From the NCBI RefSeq assembly GCF_016919175.1, contig NZ_JAFFPU010000051.1, forward strand, positions 22,902 through 86,901: DNA of 64,000 nt, read 5' to 3'. Under the pieces are notes generated by a model that saw only the letters and a program-made list of their open reading frames with translations, was not told the origin of the DNA and ran no database searches. Position 1 is the stretch's first letter, and each line of letters starts with the position of its first letter. Below, in pieces: positions 52,790 through 64,000 of the stretch. A program made the position numbers and the translations under genes. Source of the stretch: Leptospira ainlahdjerensis (GTDB lineage Bacteria > Spirochaetota > Leptospiria > Leptospirales > Leptospiraceae).

Positions 52790-53706
52790 AATCCTACATT
52801 TCTGAAAAAAAGGTTGGAAAGACTTTAGAAAATATATTCAAGAAATATGAATTTCCTGAATTTCTTTCCAGTGATCCGATAGAGTTCCCACATTCTTTTA
52901 CAAATCCCAGAGATCAGGAAATATCCGCCTTTATCGCAGCGCTCTTTTCTTACGGAAATGTCAGTGCAATCAAAAACCATCTTAGAAAACTCTTCTCAAT
53001 TTGTGGGAACTCCCCTCACTACTTTCTCCTAAGACAAGATCTCTCTTTAATAAGAAAAGAGCTCAAACCGTACCGCTTCCAGAAACCGGAGGACACACTC
53101 CTACTTCTCCAGACCCTTCAAGAAAATCTCCAAAACGAACCTACACAAAGTCTTGAACCTCTTTTTTCCCTTCCTCAAGAAGGAGAATTCAATCTTACCT
53201 TCAAAGAGCAAGAGCTCCTCCGACAAGGAGGAAGTCTTCGCCAAAGAATCCTCTCCTTCCAAATTCGATTTCGCGCGATATCGCAAAAAATAAGTTCCAA
53301 AAGAATGAGTTCCTACGGATACAAATTCCTTGTCGGGCAAGGACTCAACACGTCCTCCCTCAAGAGATATTCCATGTATCTTCGTTGGATGGTTCGAAAG
53401 AACTTCCCTGATCTAGGAATTTACAATTCCATCTCTCAGGAAGAACTACTATTCCCCCTCGACATTCATATTCAAAGAATCGCAAATGTTCTCGAAATCA
53501 GTTCCAGAAAAACGCCAGATTGGCGAAAGGCGGAAGAAATCACAGCATTCTTTCGGAGAATCTTCCCGGATGATCCGGTACGTGGAGATTTTGCCTTGAG
53601 TCGATTGGGAATTTTAAGAAAGTGCAAATCGAAATACGCACCGGAACTCTGTGAGAGTTGCCCGATTAAAACGATCTGCGCTATCTATAAAAAACAGAAA
53701 ACTTAA
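52786..53706 (+). CDS. TIGR02757-type protein with Fe-S-like C-terminus
   Basis: 306 residues, starting at TTG 52786 with a 4-base overlap with the HMG-CoA lyase stop. DQEISAFIAALFSYGNVSAIKNHL fits the TIGR02757 family, cited as ISAFIAALFSYGNVSAIKNH. The C-terminus has C-x8-C-x2-C-x5-C (CKSKYAPELCESCPIKTIC), close to the C-x6-C-x2-C-x5-C Fe-S loop of endonuclease III-type HhH-GPD glycosylases. The middle (VRKNFPDLGIYNSI...LFPLDIHIQRIANVL) could be the HhH part (LDIHIQRIANVL). A DNA-repair-like role is inferred, not shown. A/T-rich codon use like the lyase. Confidence 0.8.
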   Translation: MKSYISEKKVGKTLENIFKKYEFPEFLSSDPIEFPHSFTNPRDQEISAFIAALFSYGNVSAIKNHLRKLFSICGNSPHYFLLRQDLSLIRKELKPYRFQKPEDTLLLLQTLQENLQNEPTQSLEPLFSLPQEGEFNLTFKEQELLRQGGSLRQRILSFQIRFRAISQKISSKRMSSYGYKFLVGQGLNTSSLKRYSMYLRWMVRKNFPDLGIYNSISQEELLFPLDIHIQRIANVLEISSRKTPDWRKAEEITAFFRRIFPDDPVRGDFALSRLGILRKCKSKYAPELCESCPIKTICAIYKKQKT

Positions 53707-53731
53707 AATTTCAGGCCTGAAAGGAATCGAA

Positions 53732-54124
53732 TCATCGAAGTTTCTTTAGTTTACAAGCGCTCGCAGAAATAAACCCAGAATCGATACTCTCCGATAGGAT
53801 AATCGAAGAAGAAATAGAAGAAGCACACTTCTTAACTTCTGCTTTATCATATAAGGAAGTAGAAATTGCGTCTTCAACCTTGGGAACGGGCAAACCGGCC
53901 GCAATCGTGAGCGAAGGTAAGATAAGAATCGAATTCGAATTCTTTAGCGAATTTGGAACCGCCAAGACCGCGAAAAAGGCGGTCGTGTCGATTTCTAATC
54001 TCGCTTCCTCTGTGGCTATAGTATCCGTTCCTTGTAACTGATAGTATGTGGAGCAAAAAAATTGGGTCGAGGTTATGATCGCAAATAAAACCAGAAACCT
54101 AAACAACATTCTTCCAAAATTCAT
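53732..54124 (-). CDS. Small lipoprotein of unknown function
   Basis: 130 residues. A lipoprotein signal (FLVLFAIITSTQFFC, cysteine about residue 24) precedes a short domain rich in Ser, Ala and Ile, ending KCASSISSSIILSESIDSGFISASACKLKK, cited in part as SIILSESIDSGFISASACKL. Two C-terminal cysteines could pair. No family recognised. It is convergent with the TIGR02757 gene, 25 bases between the stops. Confidence 0.65.
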   Translation of the reverse strand: MNFGRMLFRFLVLFAIITSTQFFCSTYYQLQGTDTIATEEARLEIDTTAFFAVLAVPNSLKNSNSILILPSLTIAAGLPVPKVEDAISTSLYDKAEVKKCASSISSSIILSESIDSGFISASACKLKKLR

Positions 54125-54822
54125 AAAATCCTCTCTTTTGAAAAATATGCGAATTAGTCGGATCCATTAAATATAAATGTCAAATCGAATCGCAATGAAA
54201 CTTCATTCATATTATAGAAAGTAGGAAATCAAATCTGTCGCAACGGATCCAATCGATCCTACAATCTTGAGCCTAAAACGAAATGGAGCATTCAATTATT
54301 TTGTCGGGCAAATTATAAATTCTAAATATTCCAAATAAACTTTTTAAAACCAAATTTTCGGAAGGGAGTTCCCACAAATCACGCTTTAAGAATAAAAGAG
54401 ACTATAGGTTTCCAAAAACCGGAAAGAAAATTTGTAAAAGCTTCTGCAAGAGCTTTTGCACTTCACTATCTTGAATCTTTAGCTTTTAAGAAGATTCATC
54501 CGTCGAGGGAAAACGGGGGAGTTCCTACAATCGCTGGTCTTAGAACAGAGCCTAAACCTCAAATAGAAAGTCCGTTAGAAAAGAAGGCGATTTTTCTCTA
54601 AACATTGCGAAAAGAATTTTGAGAATGGAAGACAGCAGGACTCAATCAAACTTGAATATACTTCCCTAAAAAATCCCTCGGGATATTTTTGGGAGTTCCC
54701 ACAAATCCACATCCGAAAAAGCTTCTCTTCAGAGAGATCAGACACAAATCGACTTTAATTCAAAATTCATCTTAAAGAATAAAAACCGAATTAAAAAAGA
54801 GCAAAGGGATTGAATAAAAGAG
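54125..54822. other. Repeat-rich spacer upstream of tRNA genes
   Basis: No gene supported. Motif copies at 54365-54375, 54518-54528 and 54692-54702. The stretch near 54500-54530 (CCGTCGAGGGAAAACGGGGG then the motif) resembles the 56-bp tandem repeat at 60.6 kb. Confidence 0.6.
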
Positions 54823-54901
<79 letters not shown>

Positions 54902-54913
54902 CAGAACGTTCTC

Positions 54914-54997
<84 letters not shown>

Positions 54998-55062
54998 GAA
55001 ATACACGATATTTTTCGAGTGTCATGGGTCAATCAAAAACGCTGAAAAAATCCTCCGATTCT

Positions 55063-56349
<1,287 letters not shown>

Positions 56350-56377
56350 TCAAATTGCTGGTTGGTAAAATTTCGTT

Positions 56378-57412
56378 TCATGATCTAAGATCGGAAAGAG
56401 GGGATTTTAAGGATGCCTCTAACGTATTCACCACGAGTGCGTAACCGCTTGCGTTCTTCTGAACTCCGGAAAACATTTCGTAGAGATGATCATAAGCTCC
56501 GCCTGTAAGAACCGGATCCGGAGAACCTTGCAAATAACCTTGAAAGACAAAGCCTGTATAATAATTCAAATCTCTTAAAAGGGAAAAGTCGATACAAAGA
56601 TCGATCTTCCTCTTTTTGGAATCCCAAGCTTTTAAAAGCCAGGAGGTTTCTTCCAGAACGACCCCGAGACTTTTTTTAAGATTATCGGAAAGAGAATCCA
56701 GATTGAAAGAATTCTTCAAAGAATCCAGACTGAAGTTGAGAACGAGTGCGTTTAACAAACGGATGAGAGTGGAATGATTTTTCTTGCTTCCGAAAATTCT
56801 TTCGATCTCGTTTACGTTTTTCTGATATAACAAAGTGGAAAGAATTTCTTTCTCGCTCTGGGTAAGAGAATATTCCTGAACGATGGAATGAAAGAGGTTC
56901 ACGTTTCCGAGCACGAGCGTCAGTTCATTTTCGAGAGGAAGAAGAGAAATAATCTCGTCCAATTCTTCCAAAATCCGAAGTGTGTTTTCCTTACCCGAGG
57001 CGCCAATCGATTCCGCGCCGATCTGCAAAACTTCTTTTCGCGATACGCTTCCTTTGGCGGTTTCTCTAAAAATTCTTCCCACGTAGAAGATGTTCTGGTT
57101 TTCCTTCTGGTGCGAAAAACCGGCCATCCCCTTTACGGCTTGCACCGTTAAATCGATGCTCGGCGAGATTTCGTTTCCCGAAAGATCTCGGATTCGAAAG
57201 AGAGAAGAAGAATCGGGAGCTGAGACCGTCTGAAGAAAAGTCGAGCTATAATCAAAGGCGGGTAAGAATACTTCTGAATAACCTTTTTTTTTCAGAACTC
57301 CCGAAACGGTCTCGAGTAAGATGCGTCTGTCTTTGCTGTCTTCCGGACCAAGGAAGTGAAACCCGTCCGGGATCCATTTTTTCTGGCTGGGTTCTGGGAG
57401 TTTTTGATTCAT
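56378..57412 (-). CDS. hisZ: ATP phosphoribosyltransferase regulatory subunit HisZ
   Basis: 344 residues, class II synthetase-like fold. Motif-2-like FYVGRIFRE and LQIGAESIGASG resemble HisRS, but the protein lacks the anticodon-binding domain and ends with RDLNYYTGFVFQGYL, cited from the HisRS-like motif, then YDHLYEMF. This matches HisZ, which partners a short HisG to start histidine synthesis. HisG is not in this window. It stands upstream of purA with 37 bases between. Confidence 0.85.
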   Translation of the reverse strand: MNQKLPEPSQKKWIPDGFHFLGPEDSKDRRILLETVSGVLKKKGYSEVFLPAFDYSSTFLQTVSAPDSSSLFRIRDLSGNEISPSIDLTVQAVKGMAGFSHQKENQNIFYVGRIFRETAKGSVSRKEVLQIGAESIGASGKENTLRILEELDEIISLLPLENELTLVLGNVNLFHSIVQEYSLTQSEKEILSTLLYQKNVNEIERIFGSKKNHSTLIRLLNALVLNFSLDSLKNSFNLDSLSDNLKKSLGVVLEETSWLLKAWDSKKRKIDLCIDFSLLRDLNYYTGFVFQGYLQGSPDPVLTGGAYDHLYEMFSGVQKNASGYALVVNTLEASLKSPLSDLRS

Positions 57413-59792
<2,380 letters not shown>

Positions 59793-59797
59793 GATTT

Positions 59798-59837
59798 AAC
59801 CCTAAGCTCCGTGTGCGACGAAGCTTAGGGTTTTTCC
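59798..59837 (+). terminator. Rho-independent terminator
   Basis: AACCCTAAGCT (59798-59808) pairs with AGCTTAGGGTT (59822-59832), 11 bp, 13-base loop, followed by TTT. It ends the acyltransferase-dehydrogenase transcript. Confidence 0.85.
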
Positions 59838-59860
59838 TAATTCAAAAAGAATAAAATCGT

Positions 59861-60319
59861 TTGTTGAGAAGTGCAGCTTTGTTCGTTTTGCTTCTAATTC
59901 TTCTTTCTTTCCATTGTAGTGATATCCCGACTTCCCCTTTAAGCCGAGGCTCCGAACCTTCCAAATTCAGAAAATTAGAATATCCGAATATTCCTCTTCT
60001 TACAAAATCTCTAAAAGAGATCGTGAAAAATCGAAAAGAAGGAAGTCAGGATTTTTATGTTTCCGGAATATTTGATTCTTATTTTTATCTTTATTGGAAA
60101 AATCAAAAGGCGATCTACATCCTTTCATCGGCTGAAGGAGATTCAGAGGCTAATTATGTGGATTCGATTCTATATCCCACCGGAAGCTCCCGTATGGAAA
60201 TCAACTCAAACCTTGTCGAGTCTTTGGATCAAACCCGAGGAAGTTCTTTTTTGATTCAGAGAGTTTTTCTCAATTCCATTCTTGAAAACTGTCTCCGAGG
60301 AATTTTGATCCGGATCTAA
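59861..60319 (+). CDS. Small lipoprotein of unknown function
   Basis: 152 residues starting at TTG 59861 (TTG TTG AGA). The signal LFVLLLILLSFHCSDIP gives a lipid cysteine about residue 19. The rest is a small mixed domain (FYVSGIFDSYFYLYWKNQKAIYIL) with no recognised family. It is 30 bases after the terminator and so has its own promoter. The unusual TTG start is the weak point; the lipobox makes it likely. Confidence 0.65.
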   Translation: MLRSAALFVLLLILLSFHCSDIPTSPLSRGSEPSKFRKLEYPNIPLLTKSLKEIVKNRKEGSQDFYVSGIFDSYFYLYWKNQKAIYILSSAEGDSEANYVDSILYPTGSSRMEINSNLVESLDQTRGSSFLIQRVFLNSILENCLRGILIRI

Positions 60320-61147
60320 TCTAAACGTTTTGCAGAACATCGTCCCGGTTCTCTCTCATTGAGAAAGGAATCGTTACAACTGCATTCACTTGGAACCAGG
60401 AAAGTATATTGCTCCTATACTTCGGGTCTTTCTTTGGAATCGACATTTTAGAAAATCAAACCCCGAATTCCGATCCAAAACTCAAATTTAATCTTTATAA
60501 ATTCTTACGGATCAGAATGGGCCGTTTCAAAAAGAGAACGGTCATTTGTACAAAAAGAAACGGATCTCAGAGTCTCAAAGGAGTTCCCACAAACCTTGCT
60601 TCTCTTTACGAGATGAGTCCGTCGACTGAAAACGGGGAGTTCCCACAAACGCTGCTTCTCTTTACGAGATGAGTCCGTCGACTGAAAACGGGGAGTTCCT
60701 ACTTTCCGCGAAACTCAGTGCCTCACCTCTATTGGCGCTTGACAGGTTTTGGGAAAAGCTCTTATGAGCTCACGATCCAAGGCAAACGAATCAAGCTCGA
60801 CTTCAAGATTTTAAGTAGAAGGGTTTCGAACTCGAAAAAAAATTCCATTACCGACCCGTTTCCTTAACGCCGATAAACCCATCGGTATATTCCAAAAGAA
60901 GCACATTCAAAGAATCATATATCTTTTAGATTAGAAAATTACTTAAAATGGACCCAACGATTCTTTTTTCTTTATTACGTCGCCAAATCTTTCGAAGATG
61001 AATACAAACTAACCGCCTAACACATAACTCGGTCGGCGCGATTAATAATTAAAGATTTCTAAATTATAACAAGCGGTGACGCGCTCATTCTTTTGAGATA
61101 GATTATCACGGGCTTTGCGTCAAAGAGAATTTCCAATTGGCAAATTT
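60320..61147. other. Repeat-rich spacer before the FG-GAP genes
   Basis: No gene supported. It has a 56-bp tandem repeat (60597-60702), motif copies at 60580-60590, 60636-60646 and 60692-60702, and an A/T-rich stretch near 61000-61080 likely to hold the promoter of the FG-GAP gene. Confidence 0.6.
60597..60702 (+). repeat. 56-bp tandem repeat ending in the motif
   Basis: TGCTTCTCTTTACGAGATGA (60597 and 60653) starts each unit, followed by GTCCGTCGACTGAAAACGGG and the GGAGTTCC motif. Unit 2 ends in CTAC rather than CCAC and is slightly shorter. Confidence 0.8.
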
Positions 61148-62797
61148 ATGAAATATCAAAAGAGCACAAAGATTCTTTTTTTCTCGAAAAAAAGTTTCCA
61201 TACTTCCCTTTTTCATCAGATCTGCGTTTTGTTTCTCTTAATTCTACTCTTCCATTGTCAATACGAACCCAAAAACAATTTCGATCTACTCCTTCTTACC
61301 GGCCAAGGTCCGGGGCCATCGGACTCTACCACGGGGGGAGTAGACTTTTCCAATCCGACTTCTTCCGCTACGATCGCAGGGTGGGAGAACGAAGCTTATA
61401 TAAAGGCGAATAACGTTGGATTGGGAGGGGCTCTCTTCGGGCATAGTCTCGCGATTTCAGAAAATACGATGGTGATCGGAGCTTATCGGGAAAGCAGCAA
61501 TCAGATAGGAATAACGAACGGGTCCGCCGCTAGCGTCGCGAGCATGAACACTTCAGCTATGGATTCGGGAGCGGCCTATGTTTTTCGTAATATTTCCGGC
61601 AACTGGGTTTTAGAAGCATACCTAAAAGCTTCCAACACGAACCCGAACGATCGATTCGGCTGGAGCGTTGCAATTTCTGGAAATACGATCGTGGTAGGAG
61701 CTACTGGTAACGGGGCTTCTGGGTCGGCTTATGTTTTTGTATTCGACAGCGGAACTTCCACCTGGACTCAAGAGGCTCTTCTAAAAGCGCCTAACTTCGG
61801 CGCGGGCGATCAGTTCGGCTCCTCGGTCGCGATCGATGGGGATCTCGTAGTAGTCGGCGCGCAGTGGGAGGACAGCGATGAGAATTTTATTACAAACGGC
61901 CCCACTGCGAGCGCTAATAATTCTAAAAACGATTCCGGGGCGGCTTATATTTTTCGACGAACCGGTGTTATATGGACACAGGAGGCTTATCTCAAAACTC
62001 CCAACCCGGATAACAACGATTACTTCGGCTCTAGCGTCGCCATCTCCGGCGATACCGTTGTAGTAGGAGCTCCTCAGGAAGGTAGCCTTTCCGGATTGAT
62101 TAACGGAACGACCGCTAGCGCTGATAATTCGAAGTTCAACTCGGGAGCGGCCTATGTTTTTAGAAAAAGTGGACCCTTATGGGTCCAGGAAGCCTTTCTC
62201 AAAGCATCCAATCTGGATTCTAACGATCAATTCGGGAAAAAAATATCCATTTCCGGCAATACAATCGCTGTCGGCGCGCCTTTCGAAGACAGCAACCAAA
62301 GTGATGTTTTGAACGGATCAGTTGCGAGCTCCGATAATTCAGTTAGTAGCGCCGGAGCGGTTTATGTTTTCGAAAGAAGCGGAACATCTTGGGCCCAGGC
62401 TGCATTCTTAAAAGCTAAAAATGTACAAGGGGGAGACCAATTCGGCTCCAGCGTTTCAATCGACGGAAATATAATCGCCGTAGGCTCAATTAACGAATCC
62501 TCCAATCAATCCACAATCACAAACGGAAATCTAAGTCATTGGAATGAACAAATGCCTCAGTCTGGATCCGTATATGTCTTTAGCAAATCTGCGGTTTGGA
62601 GCGCTGAATCGTATCTAAAGGCGCCAAATCCGGGAAGTTCGGATTTGTTCGGTTGGAGCGTGGGGGTTCACGCAAACAAGATCGTGGTCGGCGCCACTCA
62701 AGAATGCAGTAATCAAACCACCATCACGAACGGCAACGCCGCCAGCGCCGACGATTCAGCGTTTCGAGCAGGAGCAGCTTATGTGTTTCGAAAATAA
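61148..62797 (+). CDS. FG-GAP repeat lipoprotein
   Basis: 549 residues from ATG 61148; a TTG 33 bases earlier is in frame but ATG fits a signal. Lipoprotein signal ICVLFLLILLFHCQYEP. Seven FG-GAP-like units of about 70 residues follow (FGHSLAISENTMVIGAY, FGWSVAISGNTIVVGAT, FGSSVAIDGDLVVVGAQ, FGSSVAISGDTVVVGAP, FGKKISISGNTIAVGAP, FGSSVSIDGNIIAVGS, FGWSVGVHANKIVVGAT). Between them, ASADNSKFNSGAAYVFRKSG-type links recur. This is the beta-propeller of integrin alpha chains; bacterial members are surface proteins. A host-interaction role is possible but inferred. Confidence 0.85.
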   Translation: MKYQKSTKILFFSKKSFHTSLFHQICVLFLLILLFHCQYEPKNNFDLLLLTGQGPGPSDSTTGGVDFSNPTSSATIAGWENEAYIKANNVGLGGALFGHSLAISENTMVIGAYRESSNQIGITNGSAASVASMNTSAMDSGAAYVFRNISGNWVLEAYLKASNTNPNDRFGWSVAISGNTIVVGATGNGASGSAYVFVFDSGTSTWTQEALLKAPNFGAGDQFGSSVAIDGDLVVVGAQWEDSDENFITNGPTASANNSKNDSGAAYIFRRTGVIWTQEAYLKTPNPDNNDYFGSSVAISGDTVVVGAPQEGSLSGLINGTTASADNSKFNSGAAYVFRKSGPLWVQEAFLKASNLDSNDQFGKKISISGNTIAVGAPFEDSNQSDVLNGSVASSDNSVSSAGAVYVFERSGTSWAQAAFLKAKNVQGGDQFGSSVSIDGNIIAVGSINESSNQSTITNGNLSHWNEQMPQSGSVYVFSKSAVWSAESYLKAPNPGSSDLFGWSVGVHANKIVVGATQECSNQTTITNGNAASADDSAFRAGAAYVFRK

Positions 62798-64000
62798 TCC
62801 TCTAGTCTTGCTCGATCGAAACGAAGATCCACTTCGTAACAAAACAAAATCCGGTTTAAGATTCTTTAAAAGTGCAAATTTATATTCTATATTTATAATA
62901 TTATTCTGTATCAATTCGTTTTTAAATTGTCTCAAAGGCGGGGAAGAACAACAGCTTTTGCTCAACTTTTTTATCACAACGGATCCTCCTATCACGAACC
63001 TTAAATATTCGATATCTTCCTTTCAATACGCGAGACTCGTACCGATCCCGACTTTGCGACCGAGCATCCAGGGAACTCCTTCCAATTACTCGGTTTCACC
63101 ACCCCTTCCTCAAGGTATCACAATCGATCCCAAAACGGGTTTTATCTCGGGGACTCCACTGGAAGTCCTGAGCGTTAGCGAATTTACGATTACAGCGAAT
63201 AATTTCGGTAACTCCGTATCGACCACTTTGATCTTAATACCGACTTTATCCCAATGGGGAAACGCCGCTTATATCAAAGCCTCCAATTCTGATATCGCGG
63301 ATTATTACGGAAATGCGGTGGCAATTGACGGCGATACGATGGTAGTAGGTGCGTATTTGGAAAATAGCAGCCAAACTACGATCACAAACGCATCTACTGC
63401 AAGCTCCGATAATGGAGCAGACAGTTCCGGAGCCGTCTATGTTTACAAACGAACGAACGGAATCTGGGAACAGGAGGCATATCTAAAGGCGTCTAACGCG
63501 GAAGCGGGGGATTGGTTCGGATACAGTGTCGCGATAAACGGAGATACGATCGTAGTGGGCGCTTATCTCGAAAGTAGTAATCAAACAGCCGTTACAAACG
63601 GAGCTCCGGCTAGTGCTGACAATTCCGCCGGAGGAGCCGGCGCGGCCTATGTTTATCGCAGGATCGGAAACGCTTGGACGGAAGAAGCGTATCTCAAGGC
63701 GTCTAACGCGGAGGCAGGAGATTCTTTCGGATACAGCGTTGCGGTAAACGGAGACACGATTGCAGTGGGCGCAATCGGAGAAGCCAGCAGTCAAATTACG
63801 ATCACAAACGGAGCTCCGGCTAGTGCTGACAATTCCGCCGGAGGAGCCGGCGCTGTCTATGTTTATCGCAGGATCGGAAACGCTTGGACGGAAGAGGCGT
63901 ATCTAAAGGCGTCTAACGCGGAAGCAGGAGATTCTTTCGGATACAGCGTTGCGGTAAACGGAGACACGATTGCAGTGGGCGCAATCGGAGAAGCCAGCAG
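62781..64000 (+). CDS. Second FG-GAP repeat lipoprotein, cut by the window end
   Basis: The frame is open for at least 406 codons and leaves the window. ATG 62781 overlaps the preceding gene by 17 bases. The start region is long, then IFIILFCINSFLNCLKGG supplies a lipobox (cysteine about residue 53). A putative Ig-like (He_PIG) domain follows, with PPLPQGITIDPKTGFISGTP. FG-GAP units come next: YGNAVAIDGDTMVVGAY, FGYSVAINGDTIVVGAY, and two of FGYSVAVNGDTIAVGAI. From 63491 the DNA repeats with a 210-bp period and near identity, which suggests recent expansion. Paralogue of the gene before it. Confidence 0.85.
   Translation, partial: MCFENNPLVLLDRNEDPLRNKTKSGLRFFKSANLYSIFIILFCINSFLNCLKGGEEQQLLLNFFITTDPPITNLKYSISSFQYARLVPIPTLRPSIQGTPSNYSVSPPLPQGITIDPKTGFISGTPLEVLSVSEFTITANNFGNSVSTTLILIPTLSQWGNAAYIKASNSDIADYYGNAVAIDGDTMVVGAYLENSSQTTITNASTASSDNGADSSGAVYVYKRTNGIWEQEAYLKASNAEAGDWFGYSVAINGDTIVVGAYLESSNQTAVTNGAPASADNSAGGAGAAYVYRRIGNAWTEEAYLKASNAEAGDSFGYSVAVNGDTIAVGAIGEASSQITITNGAPASADNSAGGAGAVYVYRRIGNAWTEEAYLKASNAEAGDSFGYSVAVNGDTIAVGAIGEAS
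63491..64000 (+). repeat. 210-bp tandem repeat in the FG-GAP gene
   Basis: GTCTAACGCGGA starts units at 63491, 63701 and 63911, each 210 bp (70 codons). Units 2 and 3 are nearly identical over the visible part. The array continues past the window end. Confidence 0.85.

Noticed and set aside
53732..54124. TRL-type lipoprotein
   Set aside because: Small lipoprotein near tRNA genes, but the characteristic repeats of that family are not visible.
60597..60702. Hammerhead ribozyme-like sequence (GATGAGTCCGTCGACTGAAAAC)
   Set aside because: GATGA and GAAA with a stem between resemble the hammerhead core, but the needed CU before GATGA is GA, the stem is not kept in the related copy near 54500, and no cleavage triplet in a third stem is evident.
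63491..64000. Regular 210-bp direct repeats that might be a CRISPR array
   Set aside because: Units are long, in frame and encode FG-GAP protein repeats; there are no short repeats with unique spacers.

Overview
The window looks like chromosomal DNA of a pathogenic-clade Leptospira (Spirochaetota). The evidence is a moderate GC content, several leptospira-type families (DUF1564, DKNYY lipoprotein, DUF2167, BPSS1187-like lipoprotein, SGNH/MBOAT pair, HExxH and FG-GAP lipoproteins), a CNG-type potassium channel of the kind known from this genus, and very many copies of a short motif GTRGGAACTCC in spacers. The genus is a confident inference; I cannot fix the species. There is no rRNA, CRISPR array, insertion sequence or prophage. 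Three tRNAs (Leu, Glu, Lys) are present.

Layout. 0.1-2.5 kb: an O-acyltransferase pair (MBOAT plus SGNH partner). 2.8-4.9 kb: tRNA-Leu, then a copper-response divergon (CueR-like regulator with a 2Fe-2S ferredoxin on one side, a CopZ-like chaperone and a secreted His-rich protein on the other) with two MerR-type 19-bp-spacer promoters. 4.8-13.5 kb: ispD, a lysA-type decarboxylase, a zinc-dependent phospholipase C-like protein, PBP1A, bactofilin, a LysM/M23 peptidase and a DUF900 lipoprotein, a cell-wall-flavoured stretch. 13.6-14.8 kb: a marR-HXXEE membrane protein operon with a 37-bp palindrome over the marR start. 15.3-21.6 kb: a soluble receiver/PAS/kinase, a crotonase, a 59-residue protein, a TPR protein, a putative secreted zincin and a DUF2167 protein. 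22.1-27.8 kb (minus): an operon of methyltransferase, RhlE-like helicase, AmiC-type amidase and two unknowns. 27.9-32.6 kb: RidA, a membrane protein, and exported proteins or lipoproteins.

32.7-37.4 kb (minus): sufC-sufD-Rieske-sufS-sufU and a detached sufT; no sufB is seen. 37.4-43.6 kb: repeat-rich spacers around an EAL protein, an unknown protein and a cyclic-nucleotide-gated K+ channel. 43.6-48.5 kb (minus): a tight seven-gene run ccmA-ccmB-ccmC, receiver-PP2C phosphatase, purC-purS-purQ. 48.5-53.7 kb: a TPR protein, a small exported protein, an ABC ATPase, DUF1564, HMG-CoA lyase and a TIGR02757-type protein. 54.8-57.4 kb: tRNA-Glu, tRNA-Lys, purA and hisZ. 57.8-59.8 kb: a long protein joining a PlsC-like acyltransferase to a GpsA-like dehydrogenase. 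61.1-64.0 kb: two adjacent FG-GAP-repeat lipoproteins, the second cut by the window end.

The most striking unexplained signal is the motif GTRGGAACTCC (reverse GGAGTTCCYAC). I counted 43 exact copies by eye, mostly in spacers but also inside genes, where it is often read as Gly-Val-Pro-Thr. It has 6-bp arms around a non-palindromic AC centre and behaves like a genome-wide signal (uptake-sequence-like or a protein-binding site) rather than a classical mobile element.
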